DNA from: an uncultured Pelagibacteraceae bacterium
GTDB lineage: Bacteria; Pseudomonadota; Alphaproteobacteria; Pelagibacterales; Pelagibacteraceae
NCBI GenBank assembly: GCA_902636165.1
Contig: CACPQV010000003.1
Location: 1-42,163 of the forward strand
Direction: 5' to 3'
DNA: 42,163 bases
A program made the translations under genes and the position numbers. Positions 22,707 to 30,764 of the stretch are shown here, piece by piece (positions within the stretch are counted from its first letter, which is position 1; each line of letters opens with the position of its first letter). The notes beneath the pieces were generated by a model. It did not search any database, was not told the origin of the DNA, and was given only the letters and a program-made list of their open reading frames with translations.

Positions 22707-23975
22707 TTAAGCCGCTGATGTCTTTCCTGACTTAGGTTTATTCTCAGTTTTAGAGTGTACTATTATTGGCTGAGACTGGCCTTTGACTGCTGAGGCATCT
22801 ACTATCACTTCCTGAATATTATCTTGACTTGGTAAATCATACATTGTTTTAAGTAAAATATTTTCTAGTATAGATCTCAAACCTCTTGCGCCAGTTTTTT
22901 TTCTTATAGCTTTTAGAGCTATTTCTTTTAATGCATTTTCTTTAAATGATAATTTTGCACCATCTAGTTTAAATAATTCTTGGTATTGTTTTGTTAATGA
23001 ATTTTTTGGTTCTTGAAGTATCTTAATTAATGATTTCTCATCAAGATCATCTAAAGTTGCGATCATTGGTAATCTACCTATAAATTCAGGTATTAATCCA
23101 TATCTCAATAAATCCTCTGGCTCTAAACCTTTCATCCATTCACCAGTTTTCTTATCTTGAGTATTTTTAACATCAGCACCAAAACCTATTGATGATCCTT
23201 TATCCCTTTGAGAAATAATTTTATCTAAGCCAGCAAAAGCACCTCCACAAATAAATAATATATTAGTTGTATCAACTTGTAAAAATTCTTGTTGAGGATG
23301 TTTTCTGCCACCTTGTGGTGGAACACTTGCAATTGTACCTTCCATAATTTTTAATAATGCTTGCTGGACTCCTTCACCAGATACATCTCTAGTGATTGAA
23401 GGGTTCTCAGACTTTCTGCTAATTTTATCCACTTCATCTATATAAACTATTCCTCTTTGTGCTTTTTCAACATTATAATCAGCTGCTTGTAAAAGTTTTA
23501 AAATAATATTTTCTACATCTTCACCTACATATCCTGCCTCTGTCAAAGTTGTTGCATCTGCCATAGTAAAAGGCACGTCAAGTATTCTTGCTAACGTCTG
23601 AGCTAACAAAGTTTTTCCACAACCAGTTGGGCCAACTAAAAGAATGTTGGATTTTGCTAATTCAACATTTTTACTGGTTTTATTCTCATAATTAAGTCTC
23701 TTGTAATGATTGTGAACAGCAACAGATAAAACTTTTTTTGCATGGCTTTGACCTATGACATAGTCATCTAATACTGAGCAAATTTCTTTTGGTGAAGGAA
23801 GGCCATCTTGATGCTTAACAAAAGTATCTTTGCTTTCCTCCTTAATAATGTCCATACACAACTCAACACATTCATCACATATGAAAACAGTTGGACCAGC
23901 AATTAATTTTCTTACCTCGTGCTGACTTTTTCCACAAAAAGAGCAATAAAGAATATTTTTATTATTTGTATTCAT
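22707..23975 (-). CDS. clpX: ClpXP ATPase subunit ClpX
   Basis: N-terminal zinc finger CSFCGKSQ...[19 protein letters not shown] Walker A. Confidence 0.97.
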   Translation of the reverse strand: MNTNNKNILYCSFCGKSQHEVRKLIAGPTVFICDECVELCMDIIKEESKDTFVKHQDGLPSPKEICSVLDDYVIGQSHAKKVLSVAVHNHYKRLNYENKTSKNVELAKSNILLVGPTGCGKTLLAQTLARILDVPFTMADATTLTEAGYVGEDVENIILKLLQAADYNVEKAQRGIVYIDEVDKISRKSENPSITRDVSGEGVQQALLKIMEGTIASVPPQGGRKHPQQEFLQVDTTNILFICGGAFAGLDKIISQRDKGSSIGFGADVKNTQDKKTGEWMKGLEPEDLLRYGLIPEFIGRLPMIATLDDLDEKSLIKILQEPKNSLTKQYQELFKLDGAKLSFKENALKEIALKAIRKKTGARGLRSILENILLKTMYDLPSQDNIQEVIVDASAVKGQSQPIIVHSKTENKPKSGKTSAA

Positions 23976-24063
23976 AATTTTTTAACGAATCAGTTAAATG
24001 ATCATAATATAAATGACTTACTTTATTCAAGTTATGAATAAAGCTTTTTCAATATCTTGTGTT

Positions 24064-24675
24064 TTAAGATCTTTTTTCTACAACTTCGTCTATTAAACCA
24101 AAAGATTTTGCTGAGTCAGGTGTCATAAAGTTATCTCTCTCTAATGCTAGCTTAATCTCGTCAACAGATTTACCAGTGTGTTTTGAATAAATTTCATTTA
24201 ACCTTTTTTTCAAAGACAAAACTTCATTTGCATGAATTTCAATATCTGTCGCTTGACCTTGAAATCCAGCTGATGGTTGGTGAACCATTATTCTGGAATT
24301 TGGAAGCGAGAATCTCTTGCCTTTAGCACCAGCTGATAATAGAAAAGATCCCATAGATGCAGCTTGTCCAATACACAGAGTTGAAATATCAGGTTTTACA
24401 TATTGCATAGTGTCATAAATTCCTAATCCAGCAGTAACTAATCCCCCAGGACTATTAATATACAAATTAATTTCTTTTTTAGGGTCCTCGGCTTCTAAAA
24501 ATAACAATTGAGCGGTAATTAAAGAAGCAACATTATCATTTATTTGTCCTGTTAAAAAAATTATTCGCTCTTTCAACAATCTAGAGTAAATATCATATGC
24601 TCTTTCACCCTTGTTCGATTGCTCAACAACCATAGGCACCAAATTGCTCATATGTTCAGATATTTTATTTGTCAT
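24064..24675 (-). CDS. clpP: ATP-dependent Clp protease proteolytic subunit
   Basis: [20 protein letters not shown] and [22 protein letters not shown] catalytic motifs. Confidence 0.97.
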   Translation of the reverse strand: MTNKISEHMSNLVPMVVEQSNKGERAYDIYSRLLKERIIFLTGQINDNVASLITAQLLFLEAEDPKKEINLYINSPGGLVTAGLGIYDTMQYVKPDISTLCIGQAASMGSFLLSAGAKGKRFSLPNSRIMVHQPSAGFQGQATDIEIHANEVLSLKKRLNEIYSKHTGKSVDEIKLALERDNFMTPDSAKSFGLIDEVVEKRS

Positions 24676-24707
24676 AAATTGATTCGCTCTAGTTATACAA
24701 CTTGAGA

Positions 24708-26138
24708 TTACTTTTTGCTAACTTTTTTTGTTTTTTTTGGGCTAGATTTAGATTTTTCTTTTTTTAAAGACGATTTTTTGGCTTCAACTTTTTTTGAGGG
24801 CTTCTTTTCCTCTTTATTTTTAATGCTTTGATTTTCTTTTAAATTTTGATCTTGAGATTGTTTTAAAATTTTTTCTGCTTCATCTTTAGAAATTTCTTTT
24901 TTATTAGATTTCGCCTTCTCTTTTATAAGGTTCATTATCTTTTCCTCATACACAGTTCCTCTTAGGCTAGCGATAGCAGATTGATTTTTTTGATAAAAAT
25001 CCATAACCATTTTTTCTTGACCGGGCATCATTCTTATTTGTTTTTGAATTTCAGTTTGTAGTTCTTGCTCAGTAACTTTTATCTTATTCTGTTCACCAAA
25101 TTCATTTAAAATTAAGCCAACTTTAATTCTTTTTTTTGCAATTTCTTCAAAATTCTTTCTACTCTTTTTTTTGTCATCCTCATTCATACCTTGAGAAAGA
25201 ATCTTAACCTCTTCTTCAATTAAATTTTCTGGTATCTGATCAACTTTAAATTTTTCAATTTCTTTTAAAATCTGATTTTTTGTTAGTCGATCCAAAGAAT
25301 TTTTATATTCATCATTAATTTGTTTAGATATCAATGATTTTAGATCTTCTAAATCTTTTGCACCTAAATTTTTGGCAAATTCATCATCAACTTTTACTTC
25401 ACTAGGATTTTTAACTGATAAAATTTTGCACGTGAACTTTGCTTTTTTGTTGACTAAGTCTTTCTCAGGAAAATTTTCTGGTAAGGTAGCCTCAACTACT
25501 TTTTGATCTCCTTTTTTAATTCCAATTAATTGTTTATCAAAGCCTTTTAAAAATAAATCTTTACCTAAAGTTAATTGAGTATTTTTACCTTCTCCACCTT
25601 TAAAAGTTTTTTGATCTACTGTTGCAGTATAATCAAAAGATACAAGATCTCCCTCCTTAGTTTTGGTGTCATCGCTTGCATCTTTAAAATTTGGTTGGGT
25701 TTTTGCAATTTCTTGAATTCTTTTATCAGTTTCTTTTGGATCAATTTTTACTATATAGTCGTCAAACTTAATATTCTCTATAGATTTTATTTCTACTTTT
25801 GGTAGTTCGGTTACTGAAATAATATATTCCAAATCTTTATCTTCTCCATATGACTTAAGATCTAGTTTAGGTTGACCAGCAGGTTTTATTTTGTTTTCCT
25901 GTAGAGCTTTTGTTGAGGTATCTTTTAAAACTTTATCTAAAACCTCACTAAAAATAGCTTTTCCAAATTGTCTTTTTAAAATTTCTCTTGGAACTTTACC
26001 TGGTCTAAATCCCTTCAAATTTACAGTGTCTTTAATTTCATCATATTTTTCATCCATATATGAATTCATTGTCTTTTTATCGACAAATACTTTGAGGTCT
26101 TTGTTCAAACCTTTCTTATTTTCTACAGTTACTCTCAT
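24708..26138 (-). CDS. tig: Trigger factor with Lys-rich C-terminal tail
   Basis: Trigger factor N-domain ([23 protein letters not shown]), FKBP domain, position upstream of clpP-clpX-lon. Confidence 0.94.
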   Translation of the reverse strand: MRVTVENKKGLNKDLKVFVDKKTMNSYMDEKYDEIKDTVNLKGFRPGKVPREILKRQFGKAIFSEVLDKVLKDTSTKALQENKIKPAGQPKLDLKSYGEDKDLEYIISVTELPKVEIKSIENIKFDDYIVKIDPKETDKRIQEIAKTQPNFKDASDDTKTKEGDLVSFDYTATVDQKTFKGGEGKNTQLTLGKDLFLKGFDKQLIGIKKGDQKVVEATLPENFPEKDLVNKKAKFTCKILSVKNPSEVKVDDEFAKNLGAKDLEDLKSLISKQINDEYKNSLDRLTKNQILKEIEKFKVDQIPENLIEEEVKILSQGMNEDDKKKSRKNFEEIAKKRIKVGLILNEFGEQNKIKVTEQELQTEIQKQIRMMPGQEKMVMDFYQKNQSAIASLRGTVYEEKIMNLIKEKAKSNKKEISKDEAEKILKQSQDQNLKENQSIKNKEEKKPSKKVEAKKSSLKKEKSKSSPKKTKKVSKK

Positions 26139-26148
26139 AAAAACATTA

Positions 26149-26233
26149 TGGTAGGGCGAAAAGGACTCGAACCTTCACAGATTGCTCTATCGGTTCCTAA
26201 GACCGACGCGTCTACCAATTCCGCCATCGCCCC
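26149..26233 (-). tRNA. trnL: tRNA-Leu(TAG)
   Basis: GGGGCGATGGCGGAATTGGTAGACGCGTCGGTCTTAGGAACCGATAGAGCAATCTGTGAAGGTTCGAGTCCTTTTCGCCCTACCA; long variable arm, loop CTTAGGA. Confidence 0.94.
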
Positions 26234-26266
26234 ACAAATTTAGAGGTTTTATATATTATTGAAGCT

Positions 26267-26315
26267 AATTGTCCAACGACAATTATTGAAAATTGTATTA
26301 GTTTTCCTTTATAAT
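26267..26315 (+). promoter_or_regulatory. Candidate promoter with adjacent inverted repeat for the DUF1289 gene
   Basis: IR AATTGTC-CAAC-GACAATT (26267-26284); TTGAAA (26286-26291), 18-nt spacer, TATAAT (26310-26315). Confidence 0.5.
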
Positions 26316-26321
26316 ATTACT

Positions 26322-26573
26322 ATGATAATTTCCCCATGCATAAGTATTTGTAAAACAGATCCAAGTACAGGATATTGTTATGGTTGTGGTAGGAATAATC
26401 AGGAGAAAAAAATATGGAAGCTTGAAGATACAACCGATGATTGGAAAAAAGAAAATTTAAAAATTATTAAAAAAAGACTAACTGGATGGCAATTAAAAAG
26501 TTTCGAAGAATCGTATACTTATAAAATTGAAAATGGTATTTCTTTATTCAAAAAAAATTTGAAAAATGAGTAA
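26322..26573 (+). CDS. DUF1289 family protein
   Basis: MIISPCISICKTDPSTGYCYGCGRNNQE..., Cys pattern CxxxC...CxGC; first ATG preferred over the upstream start in the ORF track. Confidence 0.8.
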   Translation: MIISPCISICKTDPSTGYCYGCGRNNQEKKIWKLEDTTDDWKKENLKIIKKRLTGWQLKSFEESYTYKIENGISLFKKNLKNE

Positions 26574-26739
26574 AACTTCTATTGTAATAATTATTTACAT
26601 TATTGGACTAATATTTGGAGCATTATTTCTTAAAATCTGGAGCGCAGATACTAGCATAATAAAAGGACTTTTAGGATTAGGATGGACAGCTCTTCTTTTA
26701 ATCGGAATATTTTTTGCCGAAAAAAATGAAAAAAATTAG
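26566..26739 (+). CDS. 57-aa membrane protein, two TM (not in supplied ORF track)
   Basis: MSKTSIVIIIYIIGLIFGALFLKIWSADTSIIKGLLGLGWTALLLIGIFFAEKNEKN*; overlaps both neighbouring CDSs. Confidence 0.65.
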   Translation: MSKTSIVIIIYIIGLIFGALFLKIWSADTSIIKGLLGLGWTALLLIGIFFAEKNEKN

Positions 26740-27148
26740 ATACTTTGTTTTCCTTTTTTTTATAATTATATCTTTTTCAAGTTCAAAGTCAGAAATAATA
26801 ATCATGAGTGAATGTGATGATAAGCAAGATGAATATTTAAAAAATGAATACATTCTTAATCTTAATGAATTTACAATGACAAGAAATTATGTATTTAAAG
26901 AAAAAACTTACCAAAAATATAAATTAACAGACTTAAGTGTCAAAAAATCTAACTCTTATGTTAGAAATATATACGAAGAAAATGGAAAAATTTTAACTCA
27001 TAAACATGGTTACCCCCAATTTTATACTCAAATTTTATTCGATAAAGGAAAACAGGAAATTTTCATCAAGACTGTTTTAAATGATGAGGAAGGTATCTCA
27101 AAAATTTCTACATGTGAAAAAATAGAAAAATTTGATAATGAAAGTTAA
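26726..27148 (+). CDS. Hypothetical secreted protein with N-terminal signal peptide
   Basis: MKKIRYFVFLFFIIISFSSSKSEIIIMSECDDKQDEYLK...; ATG at 26726 preferred over the TTG at 26714. Confidence 0.65.
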   Translation: MKKIRYFVFLFFIIISFSSSKSEIIIMSECDDKQDEYLKNEYILNLNEFTMTRNYVFKEKTYQKYKLTDLSVKKSNSYVRNIYEENGKILTHKHGYPQFYTQILFDKGKQEIFIKTVLNDEEGISKISTCEKIEKFDNES

Positions 27149-27270
27149 TTTTTTTTTTTATTCTTTATAAAATTTCTTTTTTTAGTCCCAAATCTACTGT
27201 TAGTAATATTGCTCCTATGTTTAGCGTATGCTTGTTTTTGCGCCTGCTTCATAGCTTTTTTTGAGGACAT
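27145..27270 (-). CDS. 41-aa highly basic microprotein (not in supplied ORF track)
   Basis: MSSKKAMKQAQKQAYAKHRSNITNSRFGTKKRNFIKNKKKN*; stop overlaps the convergent stop of the upstream gene. Confidence 0.5.
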   Translation of the reverse strand: MSSKKAMKQAQKQAYAKHRSNITNSRFGTKKRNFIKNKKKN

Positions 27271-27276
27271 AAAATT

Positions 27277-27834
27277 TTAATAATTTATTTTTATATTTCC
27301 TAACATATTAAAATTTTTATCAGATACAACTATTTCACCAGAGGAGGAGGCATGATTTAAAACTTCTGATATAAATACATAATGTGTGATTAAAATTAGA
27401 TTTTTATCACTTTTAAATTTTTTTATGTAATTATTAAACATTTTAATTTGATTTTCTTTATTCTTTGCGTATTTGGCACTGTAAAAAGAATTTAAAAAAC
27501 TTTTCGTAGAAAAGTTTGTAAAAGCAATTTTAGCTGTTTCTTTACATCTGCACCACTCGCTTGATAAAACATATTCTATTTTGATATTATTTTTCTCAAA
27601 AAACTCACCAATGTTTTTGGCTTGCTTTCTGCCCTGACTATTTAAATTTCTCTGGGTAGAACAATCGTTTAAATTGAAATTATCAGGGTCTCCACCTCCT
27701 GGTGCGTATGCATGTCTAATAAATATCAGTTTTCCACCATCCCTTAACTGATTTAATAAGTTTTCATTTAAATCAGCCTTGATAGGTGTAGTTAAAAATA
27801 TTGATATTATTATTAAAGATTTTAAAAATTTCAT
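27277..27834 (-). CDS. Histidine phosphatase family protein with signal peptide
   Basis: FIRHAYAPGGGDPDNF (RH motif), signal-like N-terminus, LITHYVF second His. Confidence 0.82.
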   Translation of the reverse strand: MKFLKSLIIISIFLTTPIKADLNENLLNQLRDGGKLIFIRHAYAPGGGDPDNFNLNDCSTQRNLNSQGRKQAKNIGEFFEKNNIKIEYVLSSEWCRCKETAKIAFTNFSTKSFLNSFYSAKYAKNKENQIKMFNNYIKKFKSDKNLILITHYVFISEVLNHASSSGEIVVSDKNFNMLGNIKINY

Positions 27835-27836
27835 TT

Positions 27837-28517
27837 ATGGATATTAAATTGAATAATTTAAACAAAACAATAATTAAGTGTAAAAAATGTCCAAGACTTG
27901 TAAAATTTATTAAAAAAGTAAGTACTGAAAAAAGAAAACAGAACATTGATGAAATATATTGGGGTAAACCTGTTCCAGGATTTGGAAATTTTAAATCAAA
28001 ATTAGCAATAATTGGTCTTGCACCCGCTGCGCATGGTGGCACAAGAACAGGAAGAGCTTTCACCGGAGATAGATCTGGGGATTTTTTATTTAAATGCTTA
28101 CACGAAGTCGGGATTTCAAATTCTCCAATTTCAAAAGATATAAATGACAATTTAAATTTAAAATCTACTTATATTACCAATATTTTAAAATGTGTGCCCC
28201 CAGAAGATAAGCCACTTAGTGATGAAATTTCTAACTGTTCAAATTTTTTTAATAAAGAAATTTCAAGTTTAAAAAAACTTAAGGTAATAGTACCATTAGG
28301 TAAAGTCGCTTTTGATAACTGTATTAAACAATACAAACAAAAATTTAGTATTAAAAAAAAATTTATTTTTAAGCATGGTAAAACATATTTATTGCCAAAT
28401 GGTTTGATAATATTATCAAGTTACCATCCAAGTCCTAGAAACGTAAACACTAAACTAATTTCATATAAAATGATGGTTAATTTATTTAAAAAAGCAAAAA
28501 AACTAGCTAAGTTTTAA
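27837..28517 (+). CDS. Uracil-DNA glycosylase, family 4/5-like with Fe-S cysteines
   Basis: CKKCPRLV, IIGLAPAAHGGTRTGRAFTGDRSG, SSYHPSPRNVNT; four candidate cluster cysteines; start moved to ATG 27837. Confidence 0.85.
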   Translation: MDIKLNNLNKTIIKCKKCPRLVKFIKKVSTEKRKQNIDEIYWGKPVPGFGNFKSKLAIIGLAPAAHGGTRTGRAFTGDRSGDFLFKCLHEVGISNSPISKDINDNLNLKSTYITNILKCVPPEDKPLSDEISNCSNFFNKEISSLKKLKVIVPLGKVAFDNCIKQYKQKFSIKKKFIFKHGKTYLLPNGLIILSSYHPSPRNVNTKLISYKMMVNLFKKAKKLAKF

Positions 28518-28929
28518 TTGTGTCACAAAAATAAGGTTTAAATTTTGAATATATTTCATCTGGGATTTTTACAGGCTTACTGTCTTTATTTACAAAAACT
28601 AAATGAACTTGAGCTTCAACAATTACCTCTTTACCTTTTGTAATTATTTGATTCATAAAAAAAGAAGTTTTTGTTATTGATTTAACAAAAGATCGTATTT
28701 TTAACTCATCCTCTAAATAAGCTGATTTTTTATATTCAATATTACAAGACTTAACAATTATTATAGAATTGAATTGATCTTTAATTTTTTTATTGCTAAA
28801 GCCAATCGTAAATAAAGCCTCCGTTCTAGCTCTTTCTAAATATTTTAAATAATTAGCATAATAAACTACCCCACCTGAATCTGTATCTTCATAGTAAACT
28901 TTCAAAATGTGGAAAAAATTTTCATGCAT
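28507..28929 (-). CDS. ybgC: YbgC-type acyl-CoA thioesterase
   Basis: VYYEDTDSGGVVYYANYLKYLERARTEAL hot-dog motif. Confidence 0.88.
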   Translation of the reverse strand: MHENFFHILKVYYEDTDSGGVVYYANYLKYLERARTEALFTIGFSNKKIKDQFNSIIIVKSCNIEYKKSAYLEDELKIRSFVKSITKTSFFMNQIITKGKEVIVEAQVHLVFVNKDSKPVKIPDEIYSKFKPYFCDTIKT

Positions 28930-28987
28930 AAAAAAATTATATAAAGTGATAAATTATTCTATAGATTGTAAGGTATAAAGACAAAAA

Positions 28988-29128
28988 ATGAATATCTTTA
29001 TAATTTGGTTAATATTGGTAATCGCTTGGAATTTTGGCTATCCAGGAGCTAGTCCTGCAGAAGATGTTTTGGTTGCAGTTATTTTAGCTTTATTCAATCT
29101 TTTTTTGAAGAAATATTTAAAATTATGA
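28988..29128 (+). CDS. 46-aa membrane microprotein (not in supplied ORF track)
   Basis: MNIFIIWLILVIAWNFGYPGASPAEDVLVAVILALFNLFLKKYLKL*; two hydrophobic segments; ends exactly where the convergent CDS ends. Confidence 0.6.
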   Translation: MNIFIIWLILVIAWNFGYPGASPAEDVLVAVILALFNLFLKKYLKL

Positions 29129-29779
29129 TTAATTCTCTGAAAAATATATATTCTGAAAATAAGCTATTGCTTTCATTTTTGAGTTGTCTGTATCAGACAT
29201 TATTGCTAATCCATCCAGTTCATTTACTTCTAGATCATGAAACTTTTTAAAATCTTCCTTAACATTAGCCTTGACTGTGACCCATTCGTTAATATTCTTT
29301 TTGGTGCTAGCTAAAACATTGTCTATTGATTTTTTTGTATAAGGGCTTGGAGAATTAAAGCCAATTTCGTTGTTGCTTGAAAATACATAATTAATTGCCC
29401 TATTTGAAAGTGGTGTAGCACCTGTTTTTTTAACAGCAAATACTCTTGCAGCAAAATCATGTCCTTTCTTCGTGTTTTCTTTTATTCCAGGTAAATCTCT
29501 TTCTATTTTCCATGTGATATTAATGAAAGGAGTCTTATTCAAATCAATTTTTATCTCCTTGCCCAATCCAGAGGCTGCATTATCAGCTACTGCTTTTAAG
29601 AAATTCCCATTTTCATTTGATCCAACTGTATATATTGTCTCATTATCAGCTCCTCTGACTTTTCGAACATCTAGTTCAGAAAGCTCTTTCTGAGTAAAAT
29701 CGAAAACCTTAATCTCATTTGCATAACCAAAGCCAACGATTAAAAGATTAGTGATAATAATTTTTAAAATTAGTTTCAT
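29129..29779 (-). CDS. DUF3047 family exported protein
   Basis: Signal peptide followed by a DUF3047-like domain (ITWKIERDLPG, RVFAVKK, NEWVTVKANVKEDFKKF). Confidence 0.7.
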   Translation of the reverse strand: MKLILKIIITNLLIVGFGYANEIKVFDFTQKELSELDVRKVRGADNETIYTVGSNENGNFLKAVADNAASGLGKEIKIDLNKTPFINITWKIERDLPGIKENTKKGHDFAARVFAVKKTGATPLSNRAINYVFSSNNEIGFNSPSPYTKKSIDNVLASTKKNINEWVTVKANVKEDFKKFHDLEVNELDGLAIMSDTDNSKMKAIAYFQNIYFSEN

Positions 29780-29867
29780 TTTGTAATTTTTAAAAAAAAA
29801 TTGTTAATACATTATTTTGACAAAATTTAAACATTCAAAAATCAATTTTTATTAATATTTGAATTAT

Positions 29868-30005
29868 ATGAAGACAATTTCCATCTTTATATTATTAATT
29901 TACTGGTCAATCATGATTTTTGCACCTGTTATGTCTAAAGATGTCAAATTTAGTAGAGCGAAGATTAACCAAACAAAGATAGTTGAGGAAAAACCTTTAA
30001 ACTAA
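29868..30005 (+). CDS. 45-aa microprotein with N-terminal TM/signal (not in supplied ORF track)
   Basis: MKTISIFILLIYWSIMIFAPVMSKDVKFSRAKINQTKIVEEKPLN*; stop overlaps the convergent SDR stop. Confidence 0.5.
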   Translation: MKTISIFILLIYWSIMIFAPVMSKDVKFSRAKINQTKIVEEKPLN

Positions 30006-30754
30006 TAGGTAGATCGACCTCCACTTATATCAAAAACTGCAGCTGTAGAGAAAGTATTTTCCTCAGATGACAGCCAACAAATTAATGATGTAAATTCTTC
30101 AACTTCAAGAAACCTGCCTCTAGGAACTTTTGATAGCATTTTTTGCACATGTTCTTTGGTCATTTGGTCTAAAATTCGTGTTTTAGCTCCAGCAGGTGTA
30201 ACAGCATTTACAGCGATATTTTTGTCTGCAAGCTCTTTACCTAGAGATTTTGTCAATCCTATAGCACCTGCTTTGCCAGCACTATAAGCACTTGCATTAG
30301 CATTACCATCTTTTCCTGCAACTGATGCAACATTCACTATTCTTCCGTAATTATTTTTTATCATGTTAGGAACTATTGCTCGACAACAGTTAAAAGTCCC
30401 CATCAAATTTATATCCACAACTTTTTTCCACATCTGAACATCGTATTCCCATAATGATGCTGTTGGACCTGTTATACCAGCATTATTTATAAGAATATCA
30501 ATATTTGAATTTTTAAATATTTTATTTGCACAAACCTCAACTTCTTTAAAGTTTGATATGTCTATAATATTTGAACTTAAATTTGAGTTATTTAAATCTT
30601 TACTAGCTTTGTCTACTGTTCTTGAATCAATGTCCCAAATTATCACCTTTGCTCCTGAATTCAAAAATCTTTTTGCAATATCTAATCCAAAACCTTGGGC
30701 TCCTCCTGTTATGAGTGCTGTTCTATTATTAAAGTTGAATTTTATATTATCCAT
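30002..30754 (-). CDS. SDR family oxidoreductase
   Basis: TGGAQGFG cofactor motif, NNAG, YSAGK catalytic motif. Confidence 0.9.
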   Translation of the reverse strand: MDNIKFNFNNRTALITGGAQGFGLDIAKRFLNSGAKVIIWDIDSRTVDKASKDLNNSNLSSNIIDISNFKEVEVCANKIFKNSNIDILINNAGITGPTASLWEYDVQMWKKVVDINLMGTFNCCRAIVPNMIKNNYGRIVNVASVAGKDGNANASAYSAGKAGAIGLTKSLGKELADKNIAVNAVTPAGAKTRILDQMTKEHVQKMLSKVPRGRFLEVEEFTSLICWLSSEENTFSTAAVFDISGGRSTY

Positions 30755-30764
30755 AAAATTTTTT

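Noticed and set aside
26259-26321. Upstream extension of the DUF1289 ORF
   Set aside because: Covers the promoter-like elements; conserved domain begins after the ATG at 26322.
27149-27161. Poly-T run as a terminator
   Set aside because: No preceding stem-loop; it also encodes the Lys run of the 41-aa minus-strand ORF.
27773-28150. 125-aa minus-strand ORF
   Set aside because: Antisense to the uracil-DNA glycosylase gene, which has clear motifs.
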